Program-made: the position numbers and the translations under genes
Shown: positions 1-8,340 of the stretch, in pieces
Layout: each line of letters starts with the position of its first letter
How positions within the stretch are numbered: the stretch's first letter is position 1
Notes under the pieces: model-generated
Told to the model about the DNA's origin: nothing
Seen by the model: the letters and a program-made list of their open reading frames with translations, nothing else
Databases searched by the model: none
Origin: Rhodocyclaceae bacterium
Lineage (GTDB): Bacteria; Pseudomonadota; Gammaproteobacteria; Burkholderiales; Rhodocyclaceae
Length of the DNA: 64,000 nt
Direction of reading: 5' to 3'
Assembly (NCBI GenBank): GCA_030682175.1
Contig: JAUXOM010000134.1
Coordinates: 62,001 to 126,000, forward strand

Positions 1-1227
1 ATCGATCGTACCGATCAGGGTCACCACATCGGCCAGCATGTGCCCCTTCGCCAATTCATCCATGGCGGCCAGGTGCTGGAAAGCTGCCGAACGCAACTTG
101 ACGCGGTAGGGCTTGTTGGCGCCATCCGAGATCATGTAGACGCCGAACTCACCCTTGGCGTGCTCGGTGCCGACATACACTTCGCCGGGCGGAACATGCA
201 TACCCTCGCTGAAGAGCTTGAAATGATGGATCAGCTCTTCCATGCTGCCCTTCATCTTCTCGCGCGAAGGCGGCGCCACCTTGTGGTTGTCGGTAATGAC
301 CGGGCCGGGATTGGCCCGCAGCCAGGAAATGCACTGCCGGATAATACGGTTGGCCTGGCGCATCTCTTCCATGCGCACCAGATAACGATCATAGCTGTCA
401 CCCTTGACGCCTACCGGAATATCGAAATCCAGACGGTCATAAACCTCGTAGGGCTGCTTCCTGCGCAAGTCCCATTCGACACCCGAACCGCGCAGCATCG
501 GACCGCTAAAACCGAGTTGCAGGGCACGCTCGGGCGATACCACGCCGACGCCGACCAAACGCTGCTTCCAGATGCGGTTATCGGTGAGCAGGGTTTCGTA
601 CTCGTCGCAATAAACCGGGAAACGGCTGGTGAAATCCTCGATGAAATCGAGCAGCGAACCTTCCCGTGCAGCGTTGAGCTCCTTGACCGTCTGCGCGTTC
701 TTGAACTTGTTGATTTCGTACTTCGGCATGCGATCCGGCAGATCGCGATACACGCCACCCGGCCGGAAATAGGCGCCATGCATGCGCGCGCCGGAAACCG
801 CTTCGAGCATGTCGAAGATGTCTTCGCGCTCGCGGAAGGTGTACAGCACCATCGCCATGGCACCGACGTCCAGCGCGTGGGTGCCAATGCTCAACAGGTG
901 ATTCAGTATCCGGGTGATCTCGGCGAACATCACGCGGATGTATTGCGCGCGGAGCGGCACCTCGATACCGAGCAGGCGCTCGATCGCCAGGACAAAGGGA
1001 TGCTCATTGACCAGCATCGACGTGTAGTCGAGCCGATCCATGTAGGGCAGCGACTGAATCCAGGTACGCGTCTCCATCAGCTTTTCAGTACCGCGATGGA
1101 GCAGGCCGATATGCGGATCGGCACGGACGACCACTTCGCCGTCAAGTTCCAGCACCAGCCGCAACACCCCGTGCGCCGACGGATGCTGCGGTCCGAAGTT
1201 GATCGTGTAGTTCTTGATTTCAGCCAC
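1..1227 (-). CDS. nuoD: NADH-quinone oxidoreductase subunit D (partial, C-terminus beyond window)
   Basis: Complex I 49-kDa subunit, peripheral arm, helps form the quinone site. The minus strand is open from a GTG at 1227 to the window edge; the N-terminus reads [20 protein letters not shown], the family hallmark, followed by [10 protein letters not shown] and [14 protein letters not shown]. The GTG start overlaps the nuoC stop by 8 bp, as expected for translational coupling in a nuo operon. About 409 codons are visible, so only a small C-terminal part is missing. Confidence 0.96.
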   Translation of the reverse strand, partial: MAEIKNYTINFGPQHPSAHGVLRLVLELDGEVVVRADPHIGLLHRGTEKLMETRTWIQSLPYMDRLDYTSMLVNEHPFVLAIERLLGIEVPLRAQYIRVMFAEITRILNHLLSIGTHALDVGAMAMVLYTFREREDIFDMLEAVSGARMHGAYFRPGGVYRDLPDRMPKYEINKFKNAQTVKELNAAREGSLLDFIEDFTSRFPVYCDEYETLLTDNRIWKQRLVGVGVVSPERALQLGFSGPMLRGSGVEWDLRRKQPYEVYDRLDFDIPVGVKGDSYDRYLVRMEEMRQANRIIRQCISWLRANPGPVITDNHKVAPPSREKMKGSMEELIHHFKLFSEGMHVPPGEVYVGTEHAKGEFGVYMISDGANKPYRVKLRSAAFQHLAAMDELAKGHMLADVVTLIGTID

Positions 1228-1852
1228 GGTCACCCACCTTGCCGTAATTTTCCTCGCGCACGATCCGCGGCGTATTCTCGCGCGGCTCGATGGTCACCGG
1301 CTGATAAACCACGCGGCGCAGCTCCGGGTCATAGCGCATCTCGACATAGCCAAAGATCGGGAAATCCTTGCGGAACGGATGGCCGACAAAACCGTAATCA
1401 GTCAGGATGCGGCGCAGGTCGTTATGACCGCTGAACATGATGCCGTAGAGGTCGAAGGCCTCGCGCTCGAACCAGTTCACGCCATTCCAGACATCCATCA
1501 AGGAATCGAGGACCGGAAAGTCGTTGTCTGTCGCGAACACGCGCAAACGCAGCCGCCAGTTGTGCGTCAACGACAGTAGTTGCGTGACGGCGGCAAAACG
1601 CCGCGCGCCGATCTGGTCCGCCTCCGGGAATGCCACCGCGCCATAGGATGCGTAATCAACACCGCACAAATCCATGGCTTGCTCGAAGCGCAGATCAGGG
1701 TGATCGCGCAAGGTGGTTGCCACCGCCAGATAGTCTGCCGCGGCAACTTCCAGGGCAACTTCACCTCGATCGACGACGAGGCTCTCGATGCGCTCACCGA
1801 GCACATCCCGCAGGTTCTGACAAAGCCGGTCCAGCTTGGCGCTCATTGGCAT
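1220..1852 (-). CDS. nuoC: NADH-quinone oxidoreductase subunit C
   Basis: Complex I 30-kDa subunit, peripheral arm. About 210 residues. The family signature is visible in the C-terminal half ([35 protein letters not shown]). Two ATG codons, at 1852 and 1846, give [10 protein letters not shown] or MSAKLDRL; the longer open frame extending into nuoB is not plausible as a start because it overlaps nuoB coding sequence. It lies 34 bp after nuoB and overlaps nuoD. Confidence 0.95.
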   Translation of the reverse strand: MPMSAKLDRLCQNLRDVLGERIESLVVDRGEVALEVAAADYLAVATTLRDHPDLRFEQAMDLCGVDYASYGAVAFPEADQIGARRFAAVTQLLSLTHNWRLRLRVFATDNDFPVLDSLMDVWNGVNWFEREAFDLYGIMFSGHNDLRRILTDYGFVGHPFRKDFPIFGYVEMRYDPELRRVVYQPVTIEPRENTPRIVREENYGKVGDRG

Positions 1853-1886
1853 ACGTGAAATGCGTAAAATTTGTTGGCGTGGCTCA

Positions 1887-2363
1887 TCAGCGGGCGATCG
1901 TGCAGGTGCGGGTAATCTTGTTCTGCAACTGGATGATGCCGTAGAGCAAGGCCTCGGCTGTTGGCGGACAACCCGGCACATAGATGTCTACCGGCACGAT
2001 GCGGTCACAGCCGCGCACCACCGAGTAAGAGTAGTGATAGTAGCCGCCACCATTGGCACAGGAACCCATCGAAATCACCCAGCGCGGCTCGGCCATCTGC
2101 TCGTAGACTCGGCGCATCACCGGTGCCATCTTGTTGGTCAGCGTTCCGGCCACGATCATGACATCCGCCTGACGCGGACTCGGCCGGAAAACGACACCGA
2201 AACGATCGAGGTCGTAGCGCGACACGCCGGTATGGATCATTTCAATGGCACAACAGGCCAGACCAAACGTTACCGGCCACAATGAACCGGTGCGGGTCCA
2301 GTTGATGAGTTTGTCGAGGGAGGCAGTGACGAAACCCTCTTGCAACACGCCTTCTATGCTCAC
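1887..2363 (-). CDS. nuoB: NADH-quinone oxidoreductase subunit B
   Basis: Complex I PSST subunit carrying the N2 [4Fe-4S] cluster next to the quinone site. 158 residues, normal length. The cluster ligands are visible: tandem Cys37-Cys38 in GLACCAIEM, Cys102 in SMGSCANGG and Cys132 in [11 protein letters not shown]. It lies 16 bp downstream of nuoA in the same direction, in the standard nuoABCD order. Confidence 0.97.
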   Translation of the reverse strand: MSIEGVLQEGFVTASLDKLINWTRTGSLWPVTFGLACCAIEMIHTGVSRYDLDRFGVVFRPSPRQADVMIVAGTLTNKMAPVMRRVYEQMAEPRWVISMGSCANGGGYYHYSYSVVRGCDRIVPVDIYVPGCPPTAEALLYGIIQLQNKITRTCTIAR

Positions 2364-2379
2364 GCCATGATCTCCAACA

Positions 2380-2754
2380 TCATTCCCAGTCCAGAGCGCC
2401 TTTAGCCCAGGCGTAGAAGTCGCCGATGATCAGGATGGCGAGGAATACGAGCATGGTGAAAAAGCCGAAATACTTGAATTCATCGACAGCCACGATCTCG
2501 CCGTAAATTGCCGCCCAGGGAAAGAGAAAGGCAATCTCGAGATCGAAGAGGATGAAGATGATGGCCACCAGATAGAAGCGCGCATCGAACTTCATGCGGG
2601 CATCTTCGAAGGCATCGAAACCGCATTCGTAGGGAGCGAGTTTGGCCGGATCGGGACGGTGCGGACCGACCAGGCGCCCAATGATCAAGGGCGCACAGCC
2701 AAAGACCAGGGCAACAATTACGAAAACGAGAATCGGGAAATAGTTTTCCAGCAT
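2380..2754 (-). CDS. nuoA: NADH-quinone oxidoreductase subunit A
   Basis: Small membrane subunit of complex I with three predicted transmembrane helices (about residues 7-27, 60-82, 93-112). The conserved loop [20 protein letters not shown] and the helix [22 protein letters not shown] are diagnostic. First gene of the nuo operon, 66 bp after the tRNA-Leu gene on the same strand, so it may be co-transcribed with the tRNA. Confidence 0.96.
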   Translation of the reverse strand: MLENYFPILVFVIVALVFGCAPLIIGRLVGPHRPDPAKLAPYECGFDAFEDARMKFDARFYLVAIIFILFDLEIAFLFPWAAIYGEIVAVDEFKYFGFFTMLVFLAILIIGDFYAWAKGALDWE

Positions 2755-2820
2755 TTTTGTGGTTTGTGCCGCGTCATTCCTGCGCTGCTCAACTCCTAAA
2801 AATGAACTTCAAACAAAACC

Positions 2821-2905
2821 TGGTGCCGACGGCGAGACTCGAACTCGCACAGCTTTCGCCACTACCCCCTCAAGATAGCGTGTCTACCAATTTCACCACG
2901 TCGGC
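2821..2905 (-). tRNA. tRNA-Leu (GAG)
   Basis: Cloverleaf readable on the minus strand: acceptor GCCGACG pairs with CGTCGGC, then ACCA is encoded. The anticodon stem CTATC/GGTAG closes a 7-base loop TTGAGGG, giving anticodon GAG. A long variable arm and TTCGAGTC in the T loop fit a type II leucine tRNA of 85 nt including CCA. The secG-tRNA-Leu-nuo neighbourhood is typical of betaproteobacteria, here with two extra genes. Confidence 0.96.
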
Positions 2906-3109
2906 GGACGTTGTCTTGCGGTACTACTCAACCGTCATTCACAGCCATTTGCCCTCCGGGAACCGCTATCCGGCAGCCAAATTCAAGGCCGCGAGTATAT
3001 CGCAAGGCGAATGCTGCGACGCAAAATGGCGCAAAATTTATTTTATTGTGCCGTAAAAAAAAACAGCTCCAATCGGGTAGCAAATCAGGCATGAGCAGGA
3101 ACGGCAATT

Positions 3110-3751
3110 TCAGCGTTGCCGCTGGCGGTGCACCATGACAGCCACATCCCGCGCCATGCGTCCCGCTGCATCATTCATGATTCGGTACAAATTTCGCGCA
3201 ATGCCATCGCGCAGCGGAACAAGCAGCGCCGGCAGACGCAGCGAACGACTTAGCGCCTGTGTTTCAAGTGCATACAAGCGCAGCAGATCATGCAACAACA
3301 GCTGCAGTTCTTCGCGAGAAAAACATTCCTGAATAGCCAGGCGACCGCATTTACCCCGGGGCCAGCGTTCCAGGATGGCAAAGGCGGCGCCGAGCAACTT
3401 TTCAATCCGCTGCGTGCGAATCGGTTCGATTTCCGCATAACGAATCACGATACCGACCGGTAAACTACTGACGCGCGCCAGAAAGACATTGTCTATTTCA
3501 CGGGTGGCATGAAACAGTTGCCGCGCAATGGCCAGGCTTGGAGCTGCCCCATGCCTTAAAGTCTCATGCGCCCGACGAATTACCAGTGCGTCTTTTTGCA
3601 CCTCCTTGGCGACATTCAGGTCGAGGAACGGCTCAATCCGCGGCAGGGCAATGCGCAGCGGCAACACGCCACGCAGGGCATCGGTGGTGCGACGACTATA
3701 AGCCACAAGAATCCCGCGGTCGATGGCGACCAGAGCATCAACAGGATTCAT
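3110..3751 (-). CDS. Conserved hypothetical protein, function unknown
   Basis: 213 residues, ATG start, soluble and mostly alpha-helical in appearance, rich in Arg, Leu and Ala, without signal peptide or membrane segment. I recognise no domain. It has proper codon use for this genome and lies 41 bp downstream of the UbiE-like gene on the same strand, so it is probably co-transcribed with it and placed ahead of tRNA-Leu and nuo. A link to quinone or respiratory biogenesis is only a guess from context. Confidence 0.7.
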   Translation of the reverse strand: MNPVDALVAIDRGILVAYSRRTTDALRGVLPLRIALPRIEPFLDLNVAKEVQKDALVIRRAHETLRHGAAPSLAIARQLFHATREIDNVFLARVSSLPVGIVIRYAEIEPIRTQRIEKLLGAAFAILERWPRGKCGRLAIQECFSREELQLLLHDLLRLYALETQALSRSLRLPALLVPLRDGIARNLYRIMNDAAGRMARDVAVMVHRQRQR

Positions 3752-3792
3752 GCCAAAACCCGATGAGTGTTCCGCTCGCTTGCGGGATTCAA

Positions 3793-4566
3793 CTATTCAG
3801 TCGCGCCGTCGGACAGGGGCTTGGCCGCGCGGTGCATGCCGATCATGCCGACCAGCAAGGTCTTGGCAACGACATCGCGGTAACCCAACTCTTTCAATAC
3901 CTGCGACAACTCGTCAGCCGAATAGAACAATTCAATCGCATCGATGAAGTATTTCTTGACGCCCCAGGCAGCTGAACCACTGCGGAAAAACAATCCAGTG
4001 ACCGCCAGACTGCCACGCAAATAGGCATAGTAGAGCTTCTCGACAAGCGGATTGCCGGGCCGCAGCATGTCGCAGTGATGGAAGCGACCGCCTGGCTTGA
4101 GCACCCGGTGTATCTCGCTGAACAGATCGCGCACCCGCAAGTGGCGCGACGCCCATTGCAGGGTGACCACATCGAAATGATTGTCCGGGAATGGCAGCAC
4201 ATGCACATCGCCGATATTGCTGCGAATCTCCAGGCCGCGCTCCTGCGCACGTTTGCGTCCGACCTCCTGCATCGCCGCGCTGCGATCAATGGCATGCACC
4301 TCGAGGCTGGGCTCGCGTTCGAGCAGCGCTATGCCTACAGCATTGGTGCCGGCGCACACATCAAGGACCCGCTGACCGGGCTGCAACTCGATGAGCGACA
4401 TGAAGTTACGCCGGAACCAGCCCCACAGGCCGAAACTGGCAACGTAGTTGGCTCGATCGTAATACGGGGCGACATCGACGAAAACGTCATGCAAGTCATC
4501 TTTCCAGACCGTGCCGAAGCGTTCTTCGCGCAATTTCTCGCGGATGGCGAGTGGGGGGGGACTCAT
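3793..4566 (-). CDS. UbiE/MenG-like class I SAM-dependent methyltransferase
   Basis: About 257 residues from the ATG at 4566. The Rossmann motif I is LDVCAGTNAVGIAL, followed by a conserved acid in HAIDRS and the post-motif RVLKPGGRFHHCDM, all typical of UbiE/COQ5 quinone methyltransferases. It lies between secG and nuo, which suits a quinone role, but it differs from canonical UbiE (motif I is not the usual DVAGGTGD form), so substrate is open. Codons 3-5 contain a run of eight C on the coding strand directly after the start, a possible slippage site. Confidence 0.82.
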   Translation of the reverse strand: MSPPPLAIREKLREERFGTVWKDDLHDVFVDVAPYYDRANYVASFGLWGWFRRNFMSLIELQPGQRVLDVCAGTNAVGIALLEREPSLEVHAIDRSAAMQEVGRKRAQERGLEIRSNIGDVHVLPFPDNHFDVVTLQWASRHLRVRDLFSEIHRVLKPGGRFHHCDMLRPGNPLVEKLYYAYLRGSLAVTGLFFRSGSAAWGVKKYFIDAIELFYSADELSQVLKELGYRDVVAKTLLVGMIGMHRAAKPLSDGATE

Positions 4567-4600
4567 ATGTTGATTTAACCGAAAATTGCGACGGTTCCGA

Positions 4601-4963
4601 TTATTTGGGGATGTCCTGGGACTTCGAGCCATCCGGAGCCGGCAGCGGAACAGTGGCAGGAGCCGTTGTCGGCGGCGCCTTTTGCACGGCGGCATCCATG
4701 ACACTGCTGCTGACTGCTGTCGGCTGCTTGCTTGCCATATAGGCCAAACCCAGGCTGGTCAGGAAGAAAGTCGTTGCCAGCACAGCCGTGGCTCGTGACA
4801 GGAAGTTTGCCGAGCCGGTGGCACCGAACAGACTGCCGGAAGACCCGCCGCCAAAGGCAGCGCCCATATCGGCGCCCTTGCCATGCTGCATCAGCACCAG
4901 GCCAATGACAGTCAGTCCGACCAGGATATGCGCGGTCAGCGTAATCGTGAAAATAACGTCCAT
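4601..4963 (-). CDS. secG: Preprotein translocase subunit SecG
   Basis: Small inner-membrane subunit of SecYEG. 120 residues from the ATG at 4963, preceded by an AAGGAAAA-like ribosome site. Two transmembrane helices (about 3-23 and 53-73) flank the diagnostic loop [22 protein letters not shown]. The C-terminal tail is Pro/Ala/Thr-rich, as in other betaproteobacterial SecG. It follows tpiA by 13 bp, the usual tpiA-secG pair. Confidence 0.96.
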   Translation of the reverse strand: MDVIFTITLTAHILVGLTVIGLVLMQHGKGADMGAAFGGGSSGSLFGATGSANFLSRATAVLATTFFLTSLGLAYMASKQPTAVSSSVMDAAVQKAPPTTAPATVPLPAPDGSKSQDIPK

Positions 4964-4976
4964 ATGTTTTCCTTGG

Positions 4977-5726
4977 TTAAACGGCTGCGGCGCAGATGGC
5001 GGAGAAATCAGCGGCAACCAAAGCGGCGCCACCAATCAACCCGCCGTCAATATCCGGCTGCGCCATGAGTTCTTTTGCATTGCCTGGTTTCATGCTGCCG
5101 CCGTACAGGATCTGCAAGCCGGCGGCAACCTTGGCATCCGCCGCAGCCACGCGCGCCCGGATCAACGCATGCACTTCCTGAGCCTGCTCCGGACTGGCGG
5201 TCTTGCCGGTACCGATGGCCCAGACAGGCTCATAGGCCACAACGGCTTTTGCCAAGGCGGCAACACCGCAGCGCGTCACAACAGCATCGAGCTGGCGTGA
5301 AACAACCTCGGCGGTTACGTTTTTTTCACGCTCATCAAGGGTTTCCCCGACGCACAGAATCGGCACCAGGCCGGTGTTTAGCGCCGCCTCGAACTTTGCC
5401 GCGACCACCGCGTCCGTATCACCGTAGAAGCTGCGGCGCTCGGAGTGTCCGACGATGACATAACGACAACCAAAATCGGTCAGCATCGGCGCGCTGACTT
5501 CACCGGTATAGGCGCCCTGCGCATGTTCTGAAACATCCTGCGCCCCCCAGGCGACATTACTGCCCGTCAGTGCAACGCGTGCCTGCTCCAGATAAGGGTA
5601 AGGCACGCAGACAGCCACATCGGCAACCATACCGGCCACGCCCTTACGCACCTCCTGCAGGAGAGCAGAGTTGGCCGCCAGATTGCCGTGCATCTTCCAG
5701 TTACCGGCAACGAATTTTTTGCGCAT
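4977..5726 (-). CDS. tpiA: Triosephosphate isomerase
   Basis: Interconverts dihydroxyacetone phosphate and glyceraldehyde 3-phosphate. 249 residues from the ATG giving [15 protein letters not shown]. Substrate Asn/Lys in GNWKMHGN, catalytic His in IVGHSERR and catalytic Glu in [11 protein letters not shown] are all present, plus the phosphate loop [11 protein letters not shown]. Starts 13 bp upstream of secG. Confidence 0.98.
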   Translation of the reverse strand: MRKKFVAGNWKMHGNLAANSALLQEVRKGVAGMVADVAVCVPYPYLEQARVALTGSNVAWGAQDVSEHAQGAYTGEVSAPMLTDFGCRYVIVGHSERRSFYGDTDAVVAAKFEAALNTGLVPILCVGETLDEREKNVTAEVVSRQLDAVVTRCGVAALAKAVVAYEPVWAIGTGKTASPEQAQEVHALIRARVAAADAKVAAGLQILYGGSMKPGNAKELMAQPDIDGGLIGGAALVAADFSAICAAAV

Positions 5727-5878
5727 GATGTCAGCCCGATGTGTCCGAATACAAAAGTTCAAGAGAAGGCGCATGCCCACGTCTATGGACTTTATGCCCG
5801 AATTAAAAGCTCTGGATTATAACGACCGCGCCCTGCCGCGGTCAATGTGCCAACTCATCCCCGTATAGCAGCTACCCG

Positions 5879-5896
5879 CTGTCACACCGTTGCAAT
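5879..5896 (+). promoter_or_regulatory. Putative Pho box upstream of first GT4 gene
   Basis: Two heptamers, CTGTCAC and TTGCAAT, separated by 4 bases (11-bp period) lie 24 bp before the chosen ATG at 5920. This matches the Escherichia coli Pho box plan of CTGTCAT-like heptamers spaced by 4. One of five such signals in this island. PhoB binding is inferred. Confidence 0.5.
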
Positions 5897-5919
5897 CTGC
5901 ATCGGGCAAGGTACGCGGC

Positions 5920-7107
5920 ATGAAACCCCATGTTCGCCACGCCCGCTTCCTGCGCGTCCTGATGATCTCGGATGTATATTTTCCGCGCATCAACGGCGTC
6001 TCGACCTCGATCGAGACCTTTCGCGCCGACCTCGCCACCGAGGGCATCGAGGTCAGTCTGATCGCACCCGACTATCCCGAAAACCGCGACGCTCCCGATA
6101 TCTGGCGAGTCCCTTCCTGGCGGGTGCCCTTCGACCCTGAAGATCGGCTGATGCGCTGGCGCTCGCTCAACCACGCGGCCCAGCGCCTCGTTGCCGCGGG
6201 CGTCAACCTGATCCATGTGCAGACGCCCTTCTCCGCCCATTACGCCGGCATGCGCACCGCGCGCCAGTACCGGATACCGGTGCTGGCCACCTACCATACC
6301 CATTTCGAGGAATACATCGCCCATTATCTGCCGGCGCTGCCACGCCCGTGGCTCAAGGCGGCGGCACGCCACATCGCCGCCAGCCAATGCAACCAGCTGG
6401 ACGCCGTGGTGGTCCCCTCGCGTGCCATGCATGAGACGCTGAGCGGCTATGGCGTAAAAGCGCCCCTCCACGTGCTGCCCACCGGCATCCCGATCCGCAA
6501 TTTCTCCGCCGGCAACGGCAAGGCGTTCCGCGCGCGCCACGGCATTGCCGCCGACCGTCCCCTGGCATTGTTCGTCGGTCGGGTCGCCCACGAAAAAAAC
6601 ATCGGTTTTCTCATCGAAGCCATGGTTACCGCCGTACGCTGGCGCCCCGACCTGCTGCTGGTAGTCGCCGGCGAGGGTCCGGCCCTGGTGGCGCTGCGCC
6701 GGCAGACAGCCAACGCCAACCTGGATGAAAACATCCGCTTCGTCGGTTATCTTGATCGCGCCCGGGAATTACCCGACTGCTACGCGGCTGCCGATGTCTT
6801 TGCCTTCGCTTCGCGCACCGAAACCCAGGGCCTGGTCCTGCTTGAAGCCATGGCCGCCGGCCTGCCCGTCTTCGCCCTGGCGGCGATGGGAACACGAGAC
6901 ATACTTGACGTCCAGCGCGGCGCTGTCATCGCGCCGGACGACGCCGTTGCCTTCGGCAATGGGCTGGCGACACTCATCGGCAATCGCGGGCAACTCGACA
7001 AGTTGTCGGCCGAGGCGCGCAACTACGCACTGGAATGGGCCGCGCCAATGCGCGCGCGCCAACTCGCCAGCCTCTATCGCTCGCTGGTAAAGCAAGCGCA
7101 TGAATAG
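5920..7107 (+). CDS. GT4-family glycosyltransferase, possibly diacylglycerol glucosyltransferase
   Basis: 395 residues, GT-B fold. The N-terminal domain starts RVLMISDVYFPRINGVSTS; the acceptor region has YHTHFEEYIAHY, similar to 1,2-diacylglycerol glucosyltransferases, and the nucleotide-sugar domain has the EX7E motif in RTETQGLVLLEAMAAG. HVLPTGI precedes the C-terminal domain. A role in making phosphorus-free glycolipids is inferred from these motifs, from the Pho-box-like site just upstream and from the neighbours (PlcP-like, OlsB-like, Pit). Donor and acceptor are not known; a lipopolysaccharide or other mannosyl/glucosyl transfer is the alternative. Confidence 0.85.
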   Translation: MKPHVRHARFLRVLMISDVYFPRINGVSTSIETFRADLATEGIEVSLIAPDYPENRDAPDIWRVPSWRVPFDPEDRLMRWRSLNHAAQRLVAAGVNLIHVQTPFSAHYAGMRTARQYRIPVLATYHTHFEEYIAHYLPALPRPWLKAAARHIAASQCNQLDAVVVPSRAMHETLSGYGVKAPLHVLPTGIPIRNFSAGNGKAFRARHGIAADRPLALFVGRVAHEKNIGFLIEAMVTAVRWRPDLLLVVAGEGPALVALRRQTANANLDENIRFVGYLDRARELPDCYAAADVFAFASRTETQGLVLLEAMAAGLPVFALAAMGTRDILDVQRGAVIAPDDAVAFGNGLATLIGNRGQLDKLSAEARNYALEWAAPMRARQLASLYRSLVKQAHE

Positions 7108-7166
7108 TTCCACACTCACGGCATTCCCGCCCCACCAAGGTACGGTTCGCCCTGGGGCGGCTTGGC

Positions 7167-7213
7167 GCCGTCCCGCCAGTCCCACAGGGATTTCCCTCGG
7201 TCACGCCGACTTT
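7167..7213 (-). repeat. Dispersed 23-bp motif, split by a 24-bp insert
   Basis: Minus-orientation copy of the motif AAAGTCGGCGCTGGC plus GGGACGGC, seen as GCCGTCCCGCCAG at 7167-7179 and CGCCGACTTT at 7204-7213. Joined, the two pieces rebuild the complete consensus; 24 unrelated bases separate them. Confidence 0.6.
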
Positions 7214-8170
7214 CTAGGTCGACGGGGGGCCACCGATGGCCGACCAGAAGTTGCCCTGGCGATTGAGAAATTCGTCGCAACTCATATAGTGCGTACCATC
7301 GCAGGAAAAAGTGAGGCTGACCATGCCGTTGAAAATGTTGATCGATGCCGAGCGCAGGTAGATGGTCTGGTCGGCAAGGCGCAGTTCGCGCATCGCGGCG
7401 AGCATGGGTTTCACGCTCTCGCGCGTTATCAGCGCATCCTTCGGCCACGGCTGGGAGGGGTAGAGCAGGCAGACGTCGGGATCGGCCAGCGCCTCCTGGT
7501 CGAAGATGCGGTAGCGAAACGGATCGTCGATGAACCAGCCAGTGGCGCGACTGCTGGAAAAATGGATCACCACCTGGAACATGCCGCGCTCGGTGATGAG
7601 ATCTTCGAGGATGGCCTGCGCCTGAATGATGTCGCGGTCCATCTGACTCTCCACCCGCTGCTGCAGAAAGACGCCACTGCGGATCGACGGATCACCCTTG
7701 ACCTGCCGCCACTCGCGCGACTCCTCGCTCAATGCGGCGGCAACCGGCAGATCGCGCAGATCGAAGTCGGCACCGAGAAAGCCGAGTTCCTTCTCGCCGT
7801 CGCGCACGATATGGAGTGCCGTCAGCGAGGGGCGCCCCGTCAAGCTGACATAGGCGTCGGAAAGCAGGAAACCCCAGGATGGCAGCGGTTCCCTCATATA
7901 GGGCCGCTGCGAACGGTCGCGGCCGAAATGGCTCGGGGTGATGCGCTCGGCGTCGACGTTGTCGCTGATCTGCACGCCGGCACTGTCGAGCGCATAGATT
8001 GAGACCACCCGGGGAATCCCGCCGCAACCGAGGGCCAGCAGATCGTTCAGGCGCTGGCGGTCGCCCCACACCGAGACGCACAAACCGGCCAGCCGCGCCA
8101 GCGGTTCGTGCAGCCACTCCGCCAGTTCGGCGCGCTTGCGATAGATATCGTCTTTCCAATGTTCATCCAT
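7214..8170 (-). CDS. PDC/Cache-type sensor domain protein
   Basis: 318 residues, no signal peptide or membrane helix visible. The middle part (about 55-160) resembles a PDC/Cache-like ligand-binding sensor: VVSIYALDSAGVQISDNV, RSQRPYMREPLP, DAYVSLTGRPSLTALHIVRD and GFLGADFDLRDLP follow the usual pattern of secreted or cytosolic Cache domains. There is no obvious output domain. It is transcribed away from the CYTH-CHAD gene, and the Pho-box-like site lies in the shared upstream region. Ligand unknown. Confidence 0.72.
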   Translation of the reverse strand: MDEHWKDDIYRKRAELAEWLHEPLARLAGLCVSVWGDRQRLNDLLALGCGGIPRVVSIYALDSAGVQISDNVDAERITPSHFGRDRSQRPYMREPLPSWGFLLSDAYVSLTGRPSLTALHIVRDGEKELGFLGADFDLRDLPVAAALSEESREWRQVKGDPSIRSGVFLQQRVESQMDRDIIQAQAILEDLITERGMFQVVIHFSSSRATGWFIDDPFRYRIFDQEALADPDVCLLYPSQPWPKDALITRESVKPMLAAMRELRLADQTIYLRSASINIFNGMVSLTFSCDGTHYMSCDEFLNRQGNFWSAIGGPPST

Positions 8171-8227
8171 GGCCTATGGACTCCTTTGCAGGGAAAAGGT
8201 TGCTGCGTTGCACCATTTTATGTTTAT

Positions 8228-8250
8228 GCCGTCCTGTCAGCGCCGACTTT
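8228..8250 (-). repeat. Dispersed 23-bp motif copy
   Basis: Intergenic, minus orientation, two mismatches to consensus. It lies between the divergent PDC-sensor and CYTH-CHAD genes, 10 bp before the Pho-box-like site. Confidence 0.8.
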
Positions 8251-8260
8251 TATGAGCAAG

Positions 8261-8278
8261 CTGTCATCGAACTGTAAT
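8261..8278 (+). promoter_or_regulatory. Putative Pho box upstream of CYTH-CHAD gene
   Basis: CTGTCAT and CTGTAAT separated by 4 bases. The first heptamer is identical to the Escherichia coli Pho box repeat and the second differs at one or two positions. It lies 62 bp before the ATG at 8341. The best single match in the window. Confidence 0.65.
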
Positions 8279-8340
8279 AATTTTTCGGCCGGTGGCGACA
8301 TACAATTCAAATAATCCCATATTTGTAACCGGGTCATTAC

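Noticed and set aside
40-1434. Long plus-strand open frame of about 460 codons opposite nuoD and nuoC
   Set aside because: It is antisense to conserved complex I genes and its translation has no recognisable motif; it results from high-GC codon bias.
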